Source: Onthophagus taurus
Taxonomy: Eukaryota > Arthropoda > Insecta > Coleoptera > Scarabaeidae
Assembly: GCF_036711975.1 (NCBI RefSeq)
Contig: NC_091974.1
Coordinates: 62,001 to 126,000, forward strand
DNA: 64,000 nucleotides
Direction: 5' to 3'
This document shows, piece by piece, positions 50,479 to 62,000 of this stretch (positions are counted from its first letter, which is position 1; each line of letters opens with the position of its first letter). Position numbers and translations under genes: made by a program. The notes beneath the pieces were generated by a model. It was not told the DNA's origin, made no database searches, and was given only the letters and a program-made list of their open reading frames with translations.

Positions 50479-52887
50479 TCATTGTTTTTTGTGGTTCTTC
50501 TCAACCGCTATTGCAATATTATTTAAATGTTTTCTTAAGGTGTCGTCCTTTAGTACGGTTATGATATCGCAGTTCCGTATGGCCTCTCTGTCAGCTTCGA
50601 CGTCCAGCACTAGTTTGCAGTCGTAAAACATATGATCGGGTGTTCCCACAATTCCACATTCACATTTGTTGGTATTTGTGATGTTACACTCATGCAGATA
50701 CGATGGATAAGGGCCGTGACCTGTTATGAATTGAATCAATCTTTTGTTTAAGTCCAAATTCATTTCCAATCTTTGTGTTACATTTGGAAACAAGTTGTAA
50801 GTTCTTCTTCCCGTCGTTGAATTTAGCCATCGTATCTGCCACATGTCCATTATTACGTTGTTTATGTCCCTTTTGCTTTGTACCTGTTTACCGAGTATGT
50901 TAGTTACTTTTTCGGTTTCTCCTTTCTTGTACCAGTAGTACGCTGCCATCTTTTGTACTTCCAGGTCCATTGGTACATTTCCAGTAGCAACTGTTAGAGC
51001 ATTCGTCGATGTTGTTCTGTAAGCTCCTGTTAGTCTTAATAGGACGCTTCTTTGTGCTCTATTTATTCGTTCTCTTTGTTTTATTTGCTTTGTTTTTTCA
51101 GCCCAGGTACTAGCTGCATTCGTTATTATTCCGGTCATCACTGATTTCATGTATAATTGAATCATGTGTAGTGGAATTTTGTACTGTCTAGTAGCAAGTC
51201 TTGCTATCTTGTGCATGGCCGCTGTCGCTTTTTCACAGGTCTTGTTGATATGTTCTGTAAAGACCAGACGTTCACCAATGTGCACGCCCAGATACTTGAT
51301 TGTTTTTTGTCTTTTTATAGATCTATTGTCTAGTTTTATAAGTGGGTCTCTCTTCATTGTTCCCTTCATCAAGGCGTAGGATGTCTTGTTGCCGGACATT
51401 GTTAATTTATTTTCCTTGCACCACCTGGACACTCTCTCAAGCACGGTGTTTGATTTTGCTTCCAGATCTCTTCTGTTGTCGCCTTCAACTATGATTATAA
51501 CGTCATCAGCGTATGCAAACGTAGCATTTGCATTCGCTTCCGTGTCCAGGCAGTATAGTAAGTCTTCTACTTGTATATCCCAGAACGTTGGACCGCAAAC
51601 CGATCCCTGGGGACAGCCTTTTGTTAGTCGTTTTGTGACTCTCAGATGTTTTCCGCAATTCAGAAAGGCATACCTGTCTTGGCAATAACTTCTGATTACC
51701 TTATACAAGTAGTTTGGACAGTCAATGGCTTTTAATCTATTAAACAATGCCGGCCACCATAAGTTGTCAAATGCACCTGATATGTCTATTAGCAATGTGA
51801 TTACATATTTTGACGAAATGCTTTTTATCCTTTCTGTCACTGCGTTTACCGCGTCTTCGGTCGATCTTCCTTTTCTGTATGCGAACTGGTTCGGATGTAT
51901 CAAGTTTATACCTTCTCTGTGTAACTGTAATCTGGACACTAGTATCTTTTCGAGAATTTTACCTAGTATATTTAAAAGACATATCGGTCTATACGATTTT
52001 GCCGCTGTTATAGGTTTGCCTTCACCTTTGTGTAAGATTGTTACTGACGCTTGTTTGTAAATCTTTGGAAACCTTCCTTGCTTAAGACAGGAATTATAAA
52101 GAAATGTTAGAATCGGTGCTAGTTTGTATTTCAGAGCTTTTATTACTTCACCTGGTATGTTGTCGGGTCCTGGTGCTTTGTTGTTCTTAAGCGTATGCAT
52201 GAAATAGAGTGTTTCTTCAATCGTTACTGGTTGCAACTCCTTCCCGGATGGACACCTCTCTACCAGCTGCTCTCTCAGCTGCTTCTGACTGGGTGTTTCG
52301 TTCTGATCATCATCATCGGGCAGGAGTGTTTCCAATAGCGTTGTCGCTGTATCATGCCATCCATTTGTGAAGGACCCGTCTTCTCTTTGTAAAGAAGAGA
52401 ATAAAATAGGTGCCCTCATCTTGTTTGTTACTATTTTGTAAGGAACCCCCCAGGGGTCCAAAGCTAGATATTCTTCAACAAACTGTGAAAGTGGAAGTGC
52501 AACATTGTCATTAGGGGGAATATAGATACAACAAATATTTAGTTTATCATTATCATTAAGCGATCCACAATACAAAGTTACGCCAACAGCTTCCACGCCC
52601 GCAAACCAATCCGAACGTTCAACACTACGGATAGATGTATCAACACCTACAAGAACACCTCCGCCACGGGGCATATCGACTTGATTAGTACTCACTCGAT
52701 CACGCCTATAAATAACATACGAATCGGGAAGTACCTCAGCAGAAAAAATTCCTGGATGAAGCCACGTTTCCGTCAAACAAATTACGCTAGCGTCTATATT
52801 CAGCGTATTATTATAGATTGTTGTTAATTTTGTACGGAGTCCACGAACGTTTTGATAATAAAACGATAGCTCGGGCATTGCTAACAA
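50479..52887 (-). pseudogene. Chimeric non-LTR ORF: CR1/jockey-type endonuclease N-part joined to R1-like RT
   Basis: 802 codons open. Residues 1-140 are the start of an apurinic-type endonuclease (SFYYQNVRGLRTK, VICLTETWLHPG, NICCIYIPPND) that breaks off before its catalytic His. From ALDPWGVPYKIVTNK (near 52465) it is R1-clade: APGPDNIPGEVI, SYRPICLLNILGK, LIDISGAFDNLWW, GCPQGSVCGPTFW and FAYADDVIIIVEG. A C-terminal Cys motif follows (CNITNTNKCECGIVGTPDHMF). The two parts come from different clades and happen to be in frame. It cannot encode a working endonuclease. The join is either a template switch or an insertion of a 5'-truncated R1 element. Confidence 0.7.
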
Positions 52888-52929
52888 GAAAATCTACGCT
52901 TTAAATACTTACTACCGCCATAGAAAAAA

Positions 52930-53887
52930 TTACATACGCGATAAATCGCTAGCAGCCTTTATGTGAATCGCCTCGATTTTGCGAACGAAAATCTTACAGT
53001 CCCTGGTCCACACAAATCGGTACCCCTTCTCCCTTGCAGTCGTCCTAGTCCGACCAAAGAGCGCCTTATTTGATGGAGTCAGGTGGTCATTCACGAAGCA
53101 GCGGTCACCCACGCAATCGATTTTAAATCCCGGAGGAGCACCGGCAGGCGCAGACTTCTTCTTCTGGGTTGCCGCAGCCAGGAAAGAGTCTCGTTTCATA
53201 CGACTGCAAAACCGCACAACAATCGCCTTGGGAGCTTTATTCTGCCTGTCGAAATGCGGTACACGATGGACAGCGTCGATATCCGACGAAGAAATTTGAG
53301 CCCCCATATGCGTGGCAATATTATCCAAAACCGCCAGAAGATTCTCGTTGTCTCGTTGGAATACTCCCTGAATCTCAACATTGCTCCCACGGGAGTACTC
53401 TTCGACCTCATCCAGACATGAGGACAAATCCGCAACCTGTTCACGCAAACTTTTCCATAGTTTCCATTTTGCACCGAAAAGATGCGATAGCTTTTTCAAA
53501 GTCGGAAATACGACCACTACAAAAATTGACAGAATTCAATAAGTCGTCGTACTTTGTTCTTATTTCCGTGCGCATTTCTTTTATCATATCGTACACAGAC
53601 TCCAACGTAATTGCAGCAGTAGTAGTAGCCCGTGGCAACGGCGGGGTTGGAGCGATTGATCTGCGACGTTCTTGGTCACGCTACGGTGAACGGGAGGGTA
53701 GACACTTCCATGAGGCGCCCGGGACGGAGAGTAACGCCGAAGACGCCTTGTCCAGTTCCGCGCACTTGGAGTGAAACCAAGCGGCGCACGCCTCGCAATG
53801 AACAGTTGAGGCGGCTTTCCTCCCCGCCACTTGATGGCACGCACCACAATGCGATAGCATTTCGGCGACCGGTTTTTCTTCGCCCAA
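52930..53887 (-). pseudogene. ORF1 of the CR1/jockey-type element: PHD finger, coiled coil, nucleic-acid-binding domain
   Basis: Three minus-strand pieces in order: 53681-53887 with a PHD finger (CGACHQVAGRK, VHCEACAAWFHSKC, SWKC); 53441-53638 coiled coil (VYDMIKEMRTEIRTKYDDLL); and 52930-53517 with more coiled coil and an L1-ORF1-like RRM/C-terminal domain (VEEYSRGSNVEIQGV, DAVHRVPHF, AIVVRFCSRMKRDSFLAA, LTPSNKALFGRTRTTAREKG). Frames change near 53640 and 53480. ORF1 proteins of this kind coat the element RNA. It lies 42 bp upstream of the endonuclease start, as ORF1 and ORF2 of one element. Confidence 0.7.
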
Positions 53888-54373
53888 CAGGAAAAATTAC
53901 CCAAAATAGAAAGCGATTTTATTAGAAGTAATATTGTTATTAATATTAATTTCACCAAAACGAATACGAATCAAACTGCACACAACAGGATTCACTAGTG
54001 ACCCGAAACATACGAAAAAATCGCGACCGTAACCCGTGGAAAACACCGAGACACACGGAGCCATAAAACTCGTCCGTATCGAGACACAATTCAATTCATT
54101 CTTGGATATTATACCAATAATGATCTTCAATAATGAATAGTAAAGTTATGAAATCAATTTCTATAAACCTTATCGCTTTTGACTCAATAAACCAAAAATA
54201 AAATACAAATAATAATAACCTGAAAGAAAATAAAATTAGTACACAATAAATTATCATCAGCTGATGTAAATATAATTGTGGTGCGACGTCCTTTCCTGGT
54301 TCGGTCTTAGGAAAGGGGTCTTGGTGCCTCTTTTTTTATGTTCGGGATGTTATCGGTCTCGGGCGCCACCTTA
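53888..54373. other. Element junction region; possible primer-binding site near 54360
   Basis: A/T-rich to about 54270, then sequence ending CGGTCTCGGGCGCCACCTTA. On the minus strand this reads TGGCGCCCGAGACCG, which looks like a retroviral-type primer-binding site just inside an LTR ending at 54374. No ORF supported. Confidence 0.4.
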
Positions 54374-54557
54374 TGTTTAGAGAGTTAAGGAACTCTTTCG
54401 CCTCCAAGTAGCTTTTGGGGGTTACAGTCGGAGATTCAGGGTGTTTGAGAGAGTTTTATAATTGGTGAATGTCTGGCCTAGTGCAATCTTGTGGGACTCG
54501 TACTTCGGATGTAATTGATATGATTATTCATAAGGGAATAATTGGTCTGGATGAAGT

Positions 54558-54980
54558 GCTACGGAAAACTCGCGATAGCACCAGGTCGGGAAGATGTTGC
54601 GGAAAACTCGCAGCAACACCAGGTCGGGGAAAGTATTGCGGAAAACTCGCAGCAATACTAGGTCGGGAGAGTGTTGCGGAAAACTCGCAGCAACACCAGG
54701 TCGGGGAAAGTGTTGCGGAAAACTCGCAGCAACACCAGGTCGGGGAAAGTATTGCGGAAAACTCGCAGCAATACCAGGTCGGGAGAGTGTTGCGGAAAAC
54801 TCGCAGCAACACCAGGTCGGGGAAAGTATTGCGGAAAACTCGCAGCAATACCAGGTCGGGAGAGTGTTGCGGAAAACTCGCAGCAACACCAGGTCGGGGA
54901 AAAGTATTGCGGAAAACTCGCAGCAATACCAGGTCGGGAGAGTGTTGCGGAAAACTCGCAGCAACACCCGATCGGGAGAT
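54558..54980. repeat. Minisatellite, 11 units of 38-39 bp
   Basis: Unit TTGCGGAAAACTCGCAGCAA followed by (C/T)ACCAGGTCGGG with either GAAAGTA or AGAGTG. The last unit begins near 54943. Long ORFs in all frames (for example CCEFSA or GKLAAT repeats) are read through the array and are not genes. Confidence 0.95.
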
Positions 54981-55104
54981 TGGATAAAAATTTATTTCGC
55001 AAAATAAAATCAAAGTCCTACAATTGCACCACCAAAAACAAACTTACGATGAAACTCGGTTATTTCCAAAACTCGGAGATTTTTCGGTGAAGTCTGGCGA
55101 ACTT

Positions 55105-55235
55105 CTTGAAGACGGTTGATGACGGTTGATGACGGCTGAAGACTCTTGAAGAATGTCGAAGACTAATCCAGAACGGTCGAAGACTGATCAAGACAGTTGA
55201 AGACTGATTTAGACAGTTGAAGACTGATTTAAAAT
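55105..55235. repeat. Degenerate short tandem repeat around GAAGACTGA
   Basis: Units of about 10 and 21 bp such as GATGACGGTT and AGACAGTTGAAGACTGATTT, just downstream (minus strand) of the TATA box at 55251. Confidence 0.7.
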
Positions 55236-55968
55236 GAAATTTTGACCGGCTATTTATACTTGTTCGGGGTGAAAACTGGATTTTTCCGAGTGGGGGGTCG
55301 TATTAAAACAAGTTATCAAAACTAAATTATAATGTGGGGGGCTAATTAATGACAATAGCAAAATTTTAACGGCGCTATCGGATGCGGGGTACAAAATTAA
55401 CTAAATCCCTTTTTTGAGCGGATTAAATTGATTAAGGAATAGCGGAGTAATTAACAATTAATTAAAAATAATTATCGGAAAAATTTATAACATAATTCAA
55501 AAGATACCCTTATTTATGTGGAAAATTACAAAAATATAATTATCAAAATCGGTTAGCGTTTACGGCACTTACATACATAAACATTTTCCCGACCGCGTGT
55601 TTCACGTTAACTTCGATTAATTAGTATTAATTAACGCGCACTTCAACACAAAGTAGCTTCAGCGGTTGGGCGGTGTCCGGGGCAATCCTATACGGGTAGT
55701 ATTTTCCATGGATGACCATCAGGAATGAAGTAAATTAATTAATTAAGATGCGGGATGATTTTGGTTAATAATCATGTTAATCATAATCGGATTGTCTTTA
55801 GAATCATTCAACGGTTATTTCATGATACTAGTAATTGTTTGAAATCGGTTTGATTGTTCTACGATTTCTAATTCCGCATCATAAAAAATAGTCGCTGTAC
55901 GGTAGCTGAACGGTAGCTCGCTGGCTGCTGAAACTCACTCGGGACGGTCGGCCTTGTTTATAGTAACA

Positions 55969-56723
55969 CACTGATTACTGATACTTCTTCGTATTTTACT
56001 TCGTTGCGGTGTTATTTAATTATTTTAAATAATAATTTTCAGAAACCATGTGCTTTCGGTAATTACGTCGTTCGTCGATTTCCACTAATTGCTTTTGTTT
56101 ATTTGAAACTCGGTCAGGAAACGTTTTTGGAAAAAGGTTTAACGGTTTTAAATGAATTAACATGAAAATTTGAAGTTTAATTAAGGAAATTAAGGAATTA
56201 AGGAAAATGCGAATAAAGTTGCATAAGTGGGTGGTGATAGGGTATCAATTTTGGATTTTTCTAAATCGGGCGGAAACTGTAGGAGGTTGGGGTAATGTGG
56301 GAAGTATATTCGGATGTTATAAATTTTTCGGGAAAAAAAAAAAATGTAACTTCGTTACAGTGGGACACCCAAAATAAGTGTCAAAAAAAAATAAATGAGC
56401 CCGTAACGTCCAAGCGATAAGTTTGATAAAGAAATAAACTCTTGCTTATAGTTACTAATCCTGAATAGCGTTAAGACGCGTCCGACGTCCAATAAGGTTA
56501 CATTTGGTTATGTTTTACTTGCGTAGACCCTCTGCGCAGCTTCCTATCTCTCTCTCTTTCTTCGGAAGGAACCGGACGTAGAAAATGGAAATTAAGATAG
56601 CTGCTCTCAGGAAATGTAAATCACGAGGTCGAAACCTCCACGAAGACGATGGTTGGTTGACGCAAGATTGGATTCGATGCTTTACGACGGAAAACCTCTT
56701 GCTCGAAGATATATAAATATATA
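55969..56723. other. Non-coding, no gene seen
   Basis: A/T-rich. A TA-CAGTGGGACACCC sequence at about 56356 looks like the end of another Tc1-like element, but no partner end was found. Confidence 0.4.
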
Positions 56724-58250
56724 CAGTGCACGTCATATGTAACCCCCCCTGTCTAACTTGAAAACGGTTGGAGATATCGGCATGAGCCGGAACACGTCAA
56801 TTTTTATTTTTTGCTAACCCAAATAGCATAAAAAGTTGTTTATCAGTTTTAGTTTTTCCGGAAAATGGGTCAACTTTGTTTTTTTAAATGAAACGCCCTA
56901 CATATTATAACATTTTCTGATAGAGTTAGAAAATAGGAATACAATGATACCTCACAATCAAATATTGGTTAATTAGTTTTGATGATATTAATTAATAAAA
57001 ATTCGGGAAAATCGCGGCGCGCGCAACTTTAGAGGTGGAGCGTACCTTTAGATTTCTCGCAGGACAGTCGATCAGGTAAATAACGAGTGGTATGGATATC
57101 GGTACGCGTTTATGGGACGGGTAATTTCTTTTTCAGAAAATATGGTTGACATTTTTTGACAGAATCTAAATTAAAGTACCTAGTATTGTACCATCTGTTC
57201 ATATAATATATAAAAACTAGTGTTATAAAAATAATCCAAAATAAACCATATTCTAAATTCTTTGTGGACCCTTCCTTTTTGTTTAATTATGTAATGAACA
57301 CAGACTTTTTATATTCCGGAAATTTCAAAGGGCACAGACAAAGTAAAATTTTTGTATACAGCCGCGTTGAAATAATTTTGTTCCTTTCTATCTTCTACTT
57401 TCATCAAAGCAAGACCGAGAAATTCTTAAGATGATAAGAAGGTACTTACAACAAAGAACAGAGGCAATTATGATATTCGCCCAAAGTGACAGAAACCTAC
57501 ACGAAGCAGTGAGATTGTTTAATGAACGATTTTCTGAATATCCCATTACCCGAAAATATTTGCGAGAACTTGTGAACAAGTTTTTAGAAACCGGAAGTGT
57601 AGAAGACCGCAAGAAGAGTGGACGCTGCTCTATTTCTGAAGAGGCACAAATTCAAATTCTTTCAGAAGTCATTGAAACTCCAATGGTATCGACGACTCTT
57701 GTAGCATCAACGTGTTATGTAAGCCCATCCACAGTACAGAGATAAAAAAACCTAAAAGATAAAAAATCTAAAAAAAAAAAACCATCCATATAAGATTCAA
57801 CTGGTCCATCAACTCACGGAAGATGACCCTGACAGAAGAATGGAGTTTTGTGAACAAATGACAAATATAATCGAGCAAAACCAAAGATATTTGCAACATA
57901 TCTGTTTTAGTGATGAATGCACTTTTTTTTGGACGGCAAATTACATCGTCAAAACGTGCGATATTGGAGTGACGTAAACCCACATCAGTACCCTGAGACG
58001 AATACCCAATATCCCCAAAAAATAAACGGTTGGGCTGGTATATTAGGGAACCACATCGTGGGACCTGTTTTTCAGTGAAAACCTGACAGGGACATCGTAT
58101 TTACGGTTACTAGAAAATGAAATAATTTCACGTATGACAAGAATTACAGAAGAAAATCCAGGAGAATTTCAAATGAATGTTATCTTACAGCAGGATGGTG
58201 CGCCACCACATTATGCGGCTATGGTAAGAACATACCTAAATACCACCGTT
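56724..58250 (+). mobile_element. Tc1-like DNA transposon, 3' part lost to a Gypsy fragment
   Basis: Begins CAGTGCACGTCATATGTAAC after a TA dinucleotide, as Tc1-type ends do. A 700-bp leader is followed by a broken transposase gene. The sequence changes to Gypsy near 58250. No right end was found. Confidence 0.65.
57431..58240 (+). pseudogene. Tc1-like transposase, degraded
   Basis: The N-terminal ORF (57431-57745) has the paired helix-turn-helix: QQRTEAIMIFAQSDRNLHEA, RKYLRELVNKFLETGSVEDR, RKKSGRCSISEEAQIQI. Stops and shifts follow at about 57743-58080. The catalytic region reappears at 58134 with ILQQDGAPPHYAAMVRTYLN, containing the second DDE aspartate. The final glutamate region is absent because the Gypsy fragment starts there. 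Confidence 0.75.
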
Positions 58251-58257
58251 AATGGAC

Positions 58258-58933
58258 GGTGGAAACCGGCCAATCCCAGAAACTGTCTGACTTCTCGGAC
58301 TGATATGGGTCGTTGGAAATTCTTCACGGCATCTATTTTCGTGTTTGCTGGTTTTACTCCAGCTGCGTTGATTTCGAATCCTAAGTACTCCACTGATTCC
58401 ATTAAAAACTGGCATTTTCTTAAGTTAAGGGTTAGACCTTTTTCTCGCAGTACGCATAACACTTTCTTCAGCTTGCTTAATCCTTCTTCTACGGTTTTGC
58501 TTGGGATCATAATATGATCCATGTACACGGCGACCACATCGGTTCCAATTCTTTTAGCGATCATACCCATAAGTCTGGTGAATACACTAGGTGCGTTGAC
58601 AAGACCAAATGGCATACGCTTGAACTCGTACTGTCCTTCGGTAGTCACAAATGCTGTGTAACGTATGCTCTCTGGGGTGATGGGAACCTGGTAATATCCA
58701 CTGGATAAGTCTAATGTCGTAAAATACTTATTTCCGGATAATTTGTCTAACTGTTCGTCAATACTCGCGACCGGCGTATATTCCTCTTGGGTGACTGAAT
58801 TTAACTTGCGGTAATCTATGCACATTCGTTTGCCACCTGTTTTTTTGCTCACCAAAATCACCGGACTCGCGTATTTAGAATTTGATTCCCGAACTATTCC
58901 CGCGCGTAGTAAGTCATCTACGGTTTTCTTCAC
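58258..58933 (-). pseudogene. Gypsy reverse transcriptase fragment with altered active site
   Basis: KKTVDDLLRAGIVRESNSKY, GKRMCIDYRKLN, FTTLDLSSGYYQVPI, MPFGLVNAPSVF, then VYMDHIMIPSKT and VREVRQFLGLAGFH. The catalytic YMDD is YMDH, so the enzyme is dead. The ORF's last residues are read from the Tc1-like sequence. Confidence 0.85.
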
Positions 58934-58942
58934 TATCTCACG

Positions 58943-59604
58943 TTAGTGGCCAACATTTCCCTTCTCCAAATCAATTTTCACATATTTATGATATTCGTCC
59001 TTCAGTGGCTGTAAAACACCAATTTTGTTTACATTTTGAGAGATTGCGTGATCTCCTTTTGTTCTATTCGATGGACAATTCTTAGCTATATGTCCTGTAC
59101 GTTCACAGGTGAAACATCTTGGTCTACGTAGTGGTTTAGGACAATTTTTAGAAATATGGCCAATTTCCTGACAATCTAACATTTATCGGCCGTACGATCT
59201 TTCGGAATCGCTGATGTTTCATCAGATCTTATATTCGTGGTAACTGGATGTACAGTTTTGCTAGATAAATAGCGCGTCGTGCTCTCATATCTTTTAATTC
59301 GCCTCAATCCTGTAGATTTTCCTGGGTTAAACTCTGGCAAAACACGTTGTGACGCATCATAACACTGCGCGTTGTTCAAATTCAAACTGTTGGTCAACCG
59401 CTCTCTCTCTAAAAGTTCTCTTTCGCGACGTAGTAGCTCCCTCTCTTGCTCTAGTAGTCGTCTTTCCCATGCTAAATAGCTTCTATCCGGTCCCGTTGCG
59501 TCTAAAACTTCAAAATGTGTCGAAGAAGTACCTGGTAATTCTTCACCGTCGTTCATTTTTTTGTTTTGCTTCGTTCCGTCTATCGAACTTTGTTTACCAG
59601 TCAT
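58943..59604 (-). pseudogene. Gypsy gag with two zinc knuckles
   Basis: Two overlapping ORFs. 59176-59604 holds a charged helical segment (LEQERELLRRERELLERERL). 58943-59182 holds the nucleocapsid knuckles CQEIGHISKNCPKPL and CFTCERTGHIAKNCPS. The gag core normally found between them is missing, so there is a large internal deletion. Protease is also not seen before RT. Confidence 0.7.
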
Positions 59605-59640
59605 CTCCTATATACGTTCTCGATTTTTCGCGCGTCAAAC

Positions 59641-60059
59641 TGTCGCCGCCGCTCGACCTTGTCTGTTCACCGGTTAATCGTTTATTCCGCACTAACTTGA
59701 GCTATCGCACCGCTGCACTGTTACGTTTTTAAGATATAAAAGTCATTCACGTTTAATTTGAAACATTTAATCAACTGTCAATAATACTGTTAAATACAAA
59801 ACGGTAAAAACATCGTTGCGTCGCGTGGCACGACTTAACACGTCTATCTTTACAACCCAACTGCTCAAGTTGCCCCGGTCGGTTCGACTTATTGGAGTAA
59901 TATATGTAGATGGCGCTGGATGTCGAAACCGCTAACATATAATAAAAATCAGTAAAAATGCATCGAATCTTACGTCAAACCAACCATAGATGGTGTTAAA
60001 TTATGAAAACAATGAAATTACGAAAATGAAAATAAAAAAAGGTACACATTGTCTTAAGC
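59641..60059. other. Possible Gypsy leader and LTR remnant, no gene
   Basis: Includes a TGTTAGCGG/...TAACA-like pair on the minus strand (59937 to about 59725) that could be a 5' LTR. No coding sequence supported. Confidence 0.3.
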
Positions 60060-60087
60060 ACAACTGGCCGTATTTCCCACAGTTTCT

Positions 60088-60657
60088 TTACATATTCGGG
60101 ATGCACTCCGTCATTGCCCAGAGACTTCCCGGAATGGACCTCGCGAACTCGCGGCCCATCAACTCCTCCACCGTTCCCCATTTTACCCTTTTAACGTCCG
60201 AACATGTTTCTTCGGCCACCCTCCAGTCGACTACCGGTGCGGTAGTCCCGATTACCGTAACGTCGATGCTGGACTCTCCGTTGCTGATTGAGAACATCGA
60301 CGGTTGGCCAGGTTCATTCGCCAGGTGAAGATTACTCCCAAGCAAGGACTCCTGCAGCTCTTCGCCCTTGTCGTCGAGTACTCTATCATGCCAGAGCGGC
60401 GACCGCGCGTTGGCGTCCATAGTGACCACCACCGCTCCGTTCCCGAATTCGCGATCGAGGTTCTCCAGCGTACCGATGTAGCCGTCAAGTCTGTCGCTGT
60501 ATTGACAGTACATGGACGTAAAAATTAACCGAGCGCGCCCGAACTCACACACCACCGTAACCACGTTAGGGCTTCCGTGCAGGCCTAGAAAGGTCACCAC
60601 AAACGCCTCGTTCAAAATCACGATGGCCGCGCCGGAAGTATCACCCGCACTCCTCAC
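60088..60657 (-). pseudogene. R1-like ORF2: endonuclease domain
   Basis: VVVTMDANARSPLWHDRVLD, GSNLHLANEPGQPSMFS and SSIDVTVIGT are the C-terminal catalytic blocks of an R1-clade apurinic-type endonuclease, with the Asp-Asn and Ser-Asp residues present. The N-terminal block is degraded (frame changes right of 60657). The tail passes into the linker to RT and is cut. Confidence 0.8.
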
Positions 60658-60805
60658 GACTCTACCTACTTTTCACAAGGAAACCTCTACATCGCGCGAG
60701 AATTAGGGTTCCTGTAACAACAAAATTTCCACCCCCTTCTCGGCCGCGCACTGTATTACCTCCCCCATCACTGCTTTGGATCGTTGGCAGTTCAATTGCA
60801 TACAC

Positions 60806-61890
60806 CTAACAGTGAACGTACTGTGTTTTCTCTCGCCTTAGCTGAATTTGTCGCTCGAATTCAGGGCACCTGCTTGACGTCGTGGGGTGGTCGCTCGGCT
60901 TTCCTCGTCCCGAGCACACTTTATATCGCGTACGGCGATCTCTACCGGGACAATCGCAGTGCCTACAGGTCACCTCCCCGGAGCACACGCGCGCGATGTG
61001 GTCGAACTCCAAGCACTTAAAGCAACACGTAATAGGCACATAGTCGACTACTCTGCACACCCGACGGTTGATGTACATTCGCTGTAGGTTGATCATTCCC
61101 GCCACACGATCGGTGACACCTCCAGAACAGCAGCACTGGTGCCGGTGCCCTCCTACGGCATCATCGTCTTCGGTTTCTCGACCCCGAAACCGAGCTCCCC
61201 TATTTTCGCACATGTTATGATCTTACTCACCTCAGCCTTGTTCGCCGCCTAAAACAATATCCCGGTGTTCCTGGTTGTCCTCATCGCCTTCACATTGATG
61301 CTTTTCAGCTCATTCCTCCGGACCTTCGAAATCTGCTCCTCCATAACGACGCTACTGGCGATCTTGGAGCCCTCCACCGGTTTAATGAGAATCTTCGTAT
61401 CTTTTTCAGGTTCCGACGAAAGGACGAAAGGCCACACCCCGGACGAAGAAGAACCCCTCGCAGGACCCCTGGCAGCAACCACGGCGTAGGACACCGCAGG
61501 ACCAGTCGACCCCGTTGCACCGGACCCCCCAGGTAAGTTTTTTAGTAATTTTAAATACTTATTCTCTTCTTTTAATTTGATGTTCTCGACAATAAATTCG
61601 CGCAGGGAATCCTCCATAACATTCCATCGCTGGAGAATCACCGCAGTGGCCTCTTTGCTTACTTTAGCGGACGGCAGCAGAAGGTATTGCTGCAAGGCAT
61701 TCCTCTCTCGCTTGACAACCTCTGTTTTTTCATAACCATCATCACCCTTGGCCCCTGGTGACGACCGCAGGCCTCCCGCAAATATATAGGCCGATCTTGT
61801 GCTGCGACCTTTTTTCGAGGACTCTCTGTCGCTGTCTCCTTCGCTGTCCGGGTCTCTCTGCCTCTTTCTGTACTCATCACCAGTAAGCAT
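60806..61890 (-). pseudogene. R1-like ORF1 (gag-like), frameshifted
   Basis: 61249-61890 is the N-terminal part: an acidic/basic start (RKRQRDPDSEGDSDRESSKK), a coiled coil (LREFIVENIKLKEENKYLKL) and a helical end. 60806-61213 holds the C-terminal CCHC knuckles (CCFKCLEFDHIARVC, CRHCDCPG region). The two ORFs are separated by a stop and a shift at 61214-61248. Confidence 0.7.
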
Positions 61891-62000
61891 TGACTCTCCC
61901 CCTCAGATGGTAGTATGGATTCTGTATCCAGAACCCAGTTAACAACGTCACCTCCCTTCCTACTCATAGCCCCGACACCAGCCCTTCTTAGGGCTGAGAG

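Larger units (their letters stand above)
54374..55968 (-). repeat. Probable long LTR of a minus-strand retrotransposon
   Basis: In minus orientation it starts TGTTACTATAAACA and ends CTCTCTAAACA, with the primer-site-like sequence five bases on. It has a TATA box (TATAAATA, 55251-55258) in the same orientation and A/T-rich sequence upstream of it. The minisatellite lies on the transcribed side. No second copy is in the window, so the limits are inferred. The internal region is missing; the CR1-type element lies there instead. Confidence 0.4.
58250..59640 (-). mobile_element. Gypsy-type LTR retrotransposon, 5' part only
   Basis: Gag, nucleocapsid and the first half of RT are read on the minus strand from 59604 to about 58258, then the element is cut off inside RT. 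Its 5' LTR and leader should lie right of 59605. A TGTTAGCGG start on the minus strand at 59937 is a candidate, but I found no second copy. Confidence 0.7.
60060..62000 (-). mobile_element. R1-like non-LTR retrotransposon, 5' half only
   Basis: ORF1 (N-part and CCHC part) and the endonuclease of ORF2 are read on the minus strand, then the element stops before RT. Non-LTR copies usually lose the 5' end, so a copy with only the 5' half suggests a later deletion or overwriting by another element. Confidence 0.7.

Noticed and set aside
54469-55090. Long ORFs on both strands with GKLAAT/CCEFSA repeats
   Set aside because: They are read through the 38-39-bp minisatellite in several frames at once, so the periodicity is that of the DNA and not of a protein.
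56356-56724. A second, short Tc1-type or MITE element (TA-CAGTGGGACACCC)
   Set aside because: Only one end is visible and it does not pair with the end at 56724.
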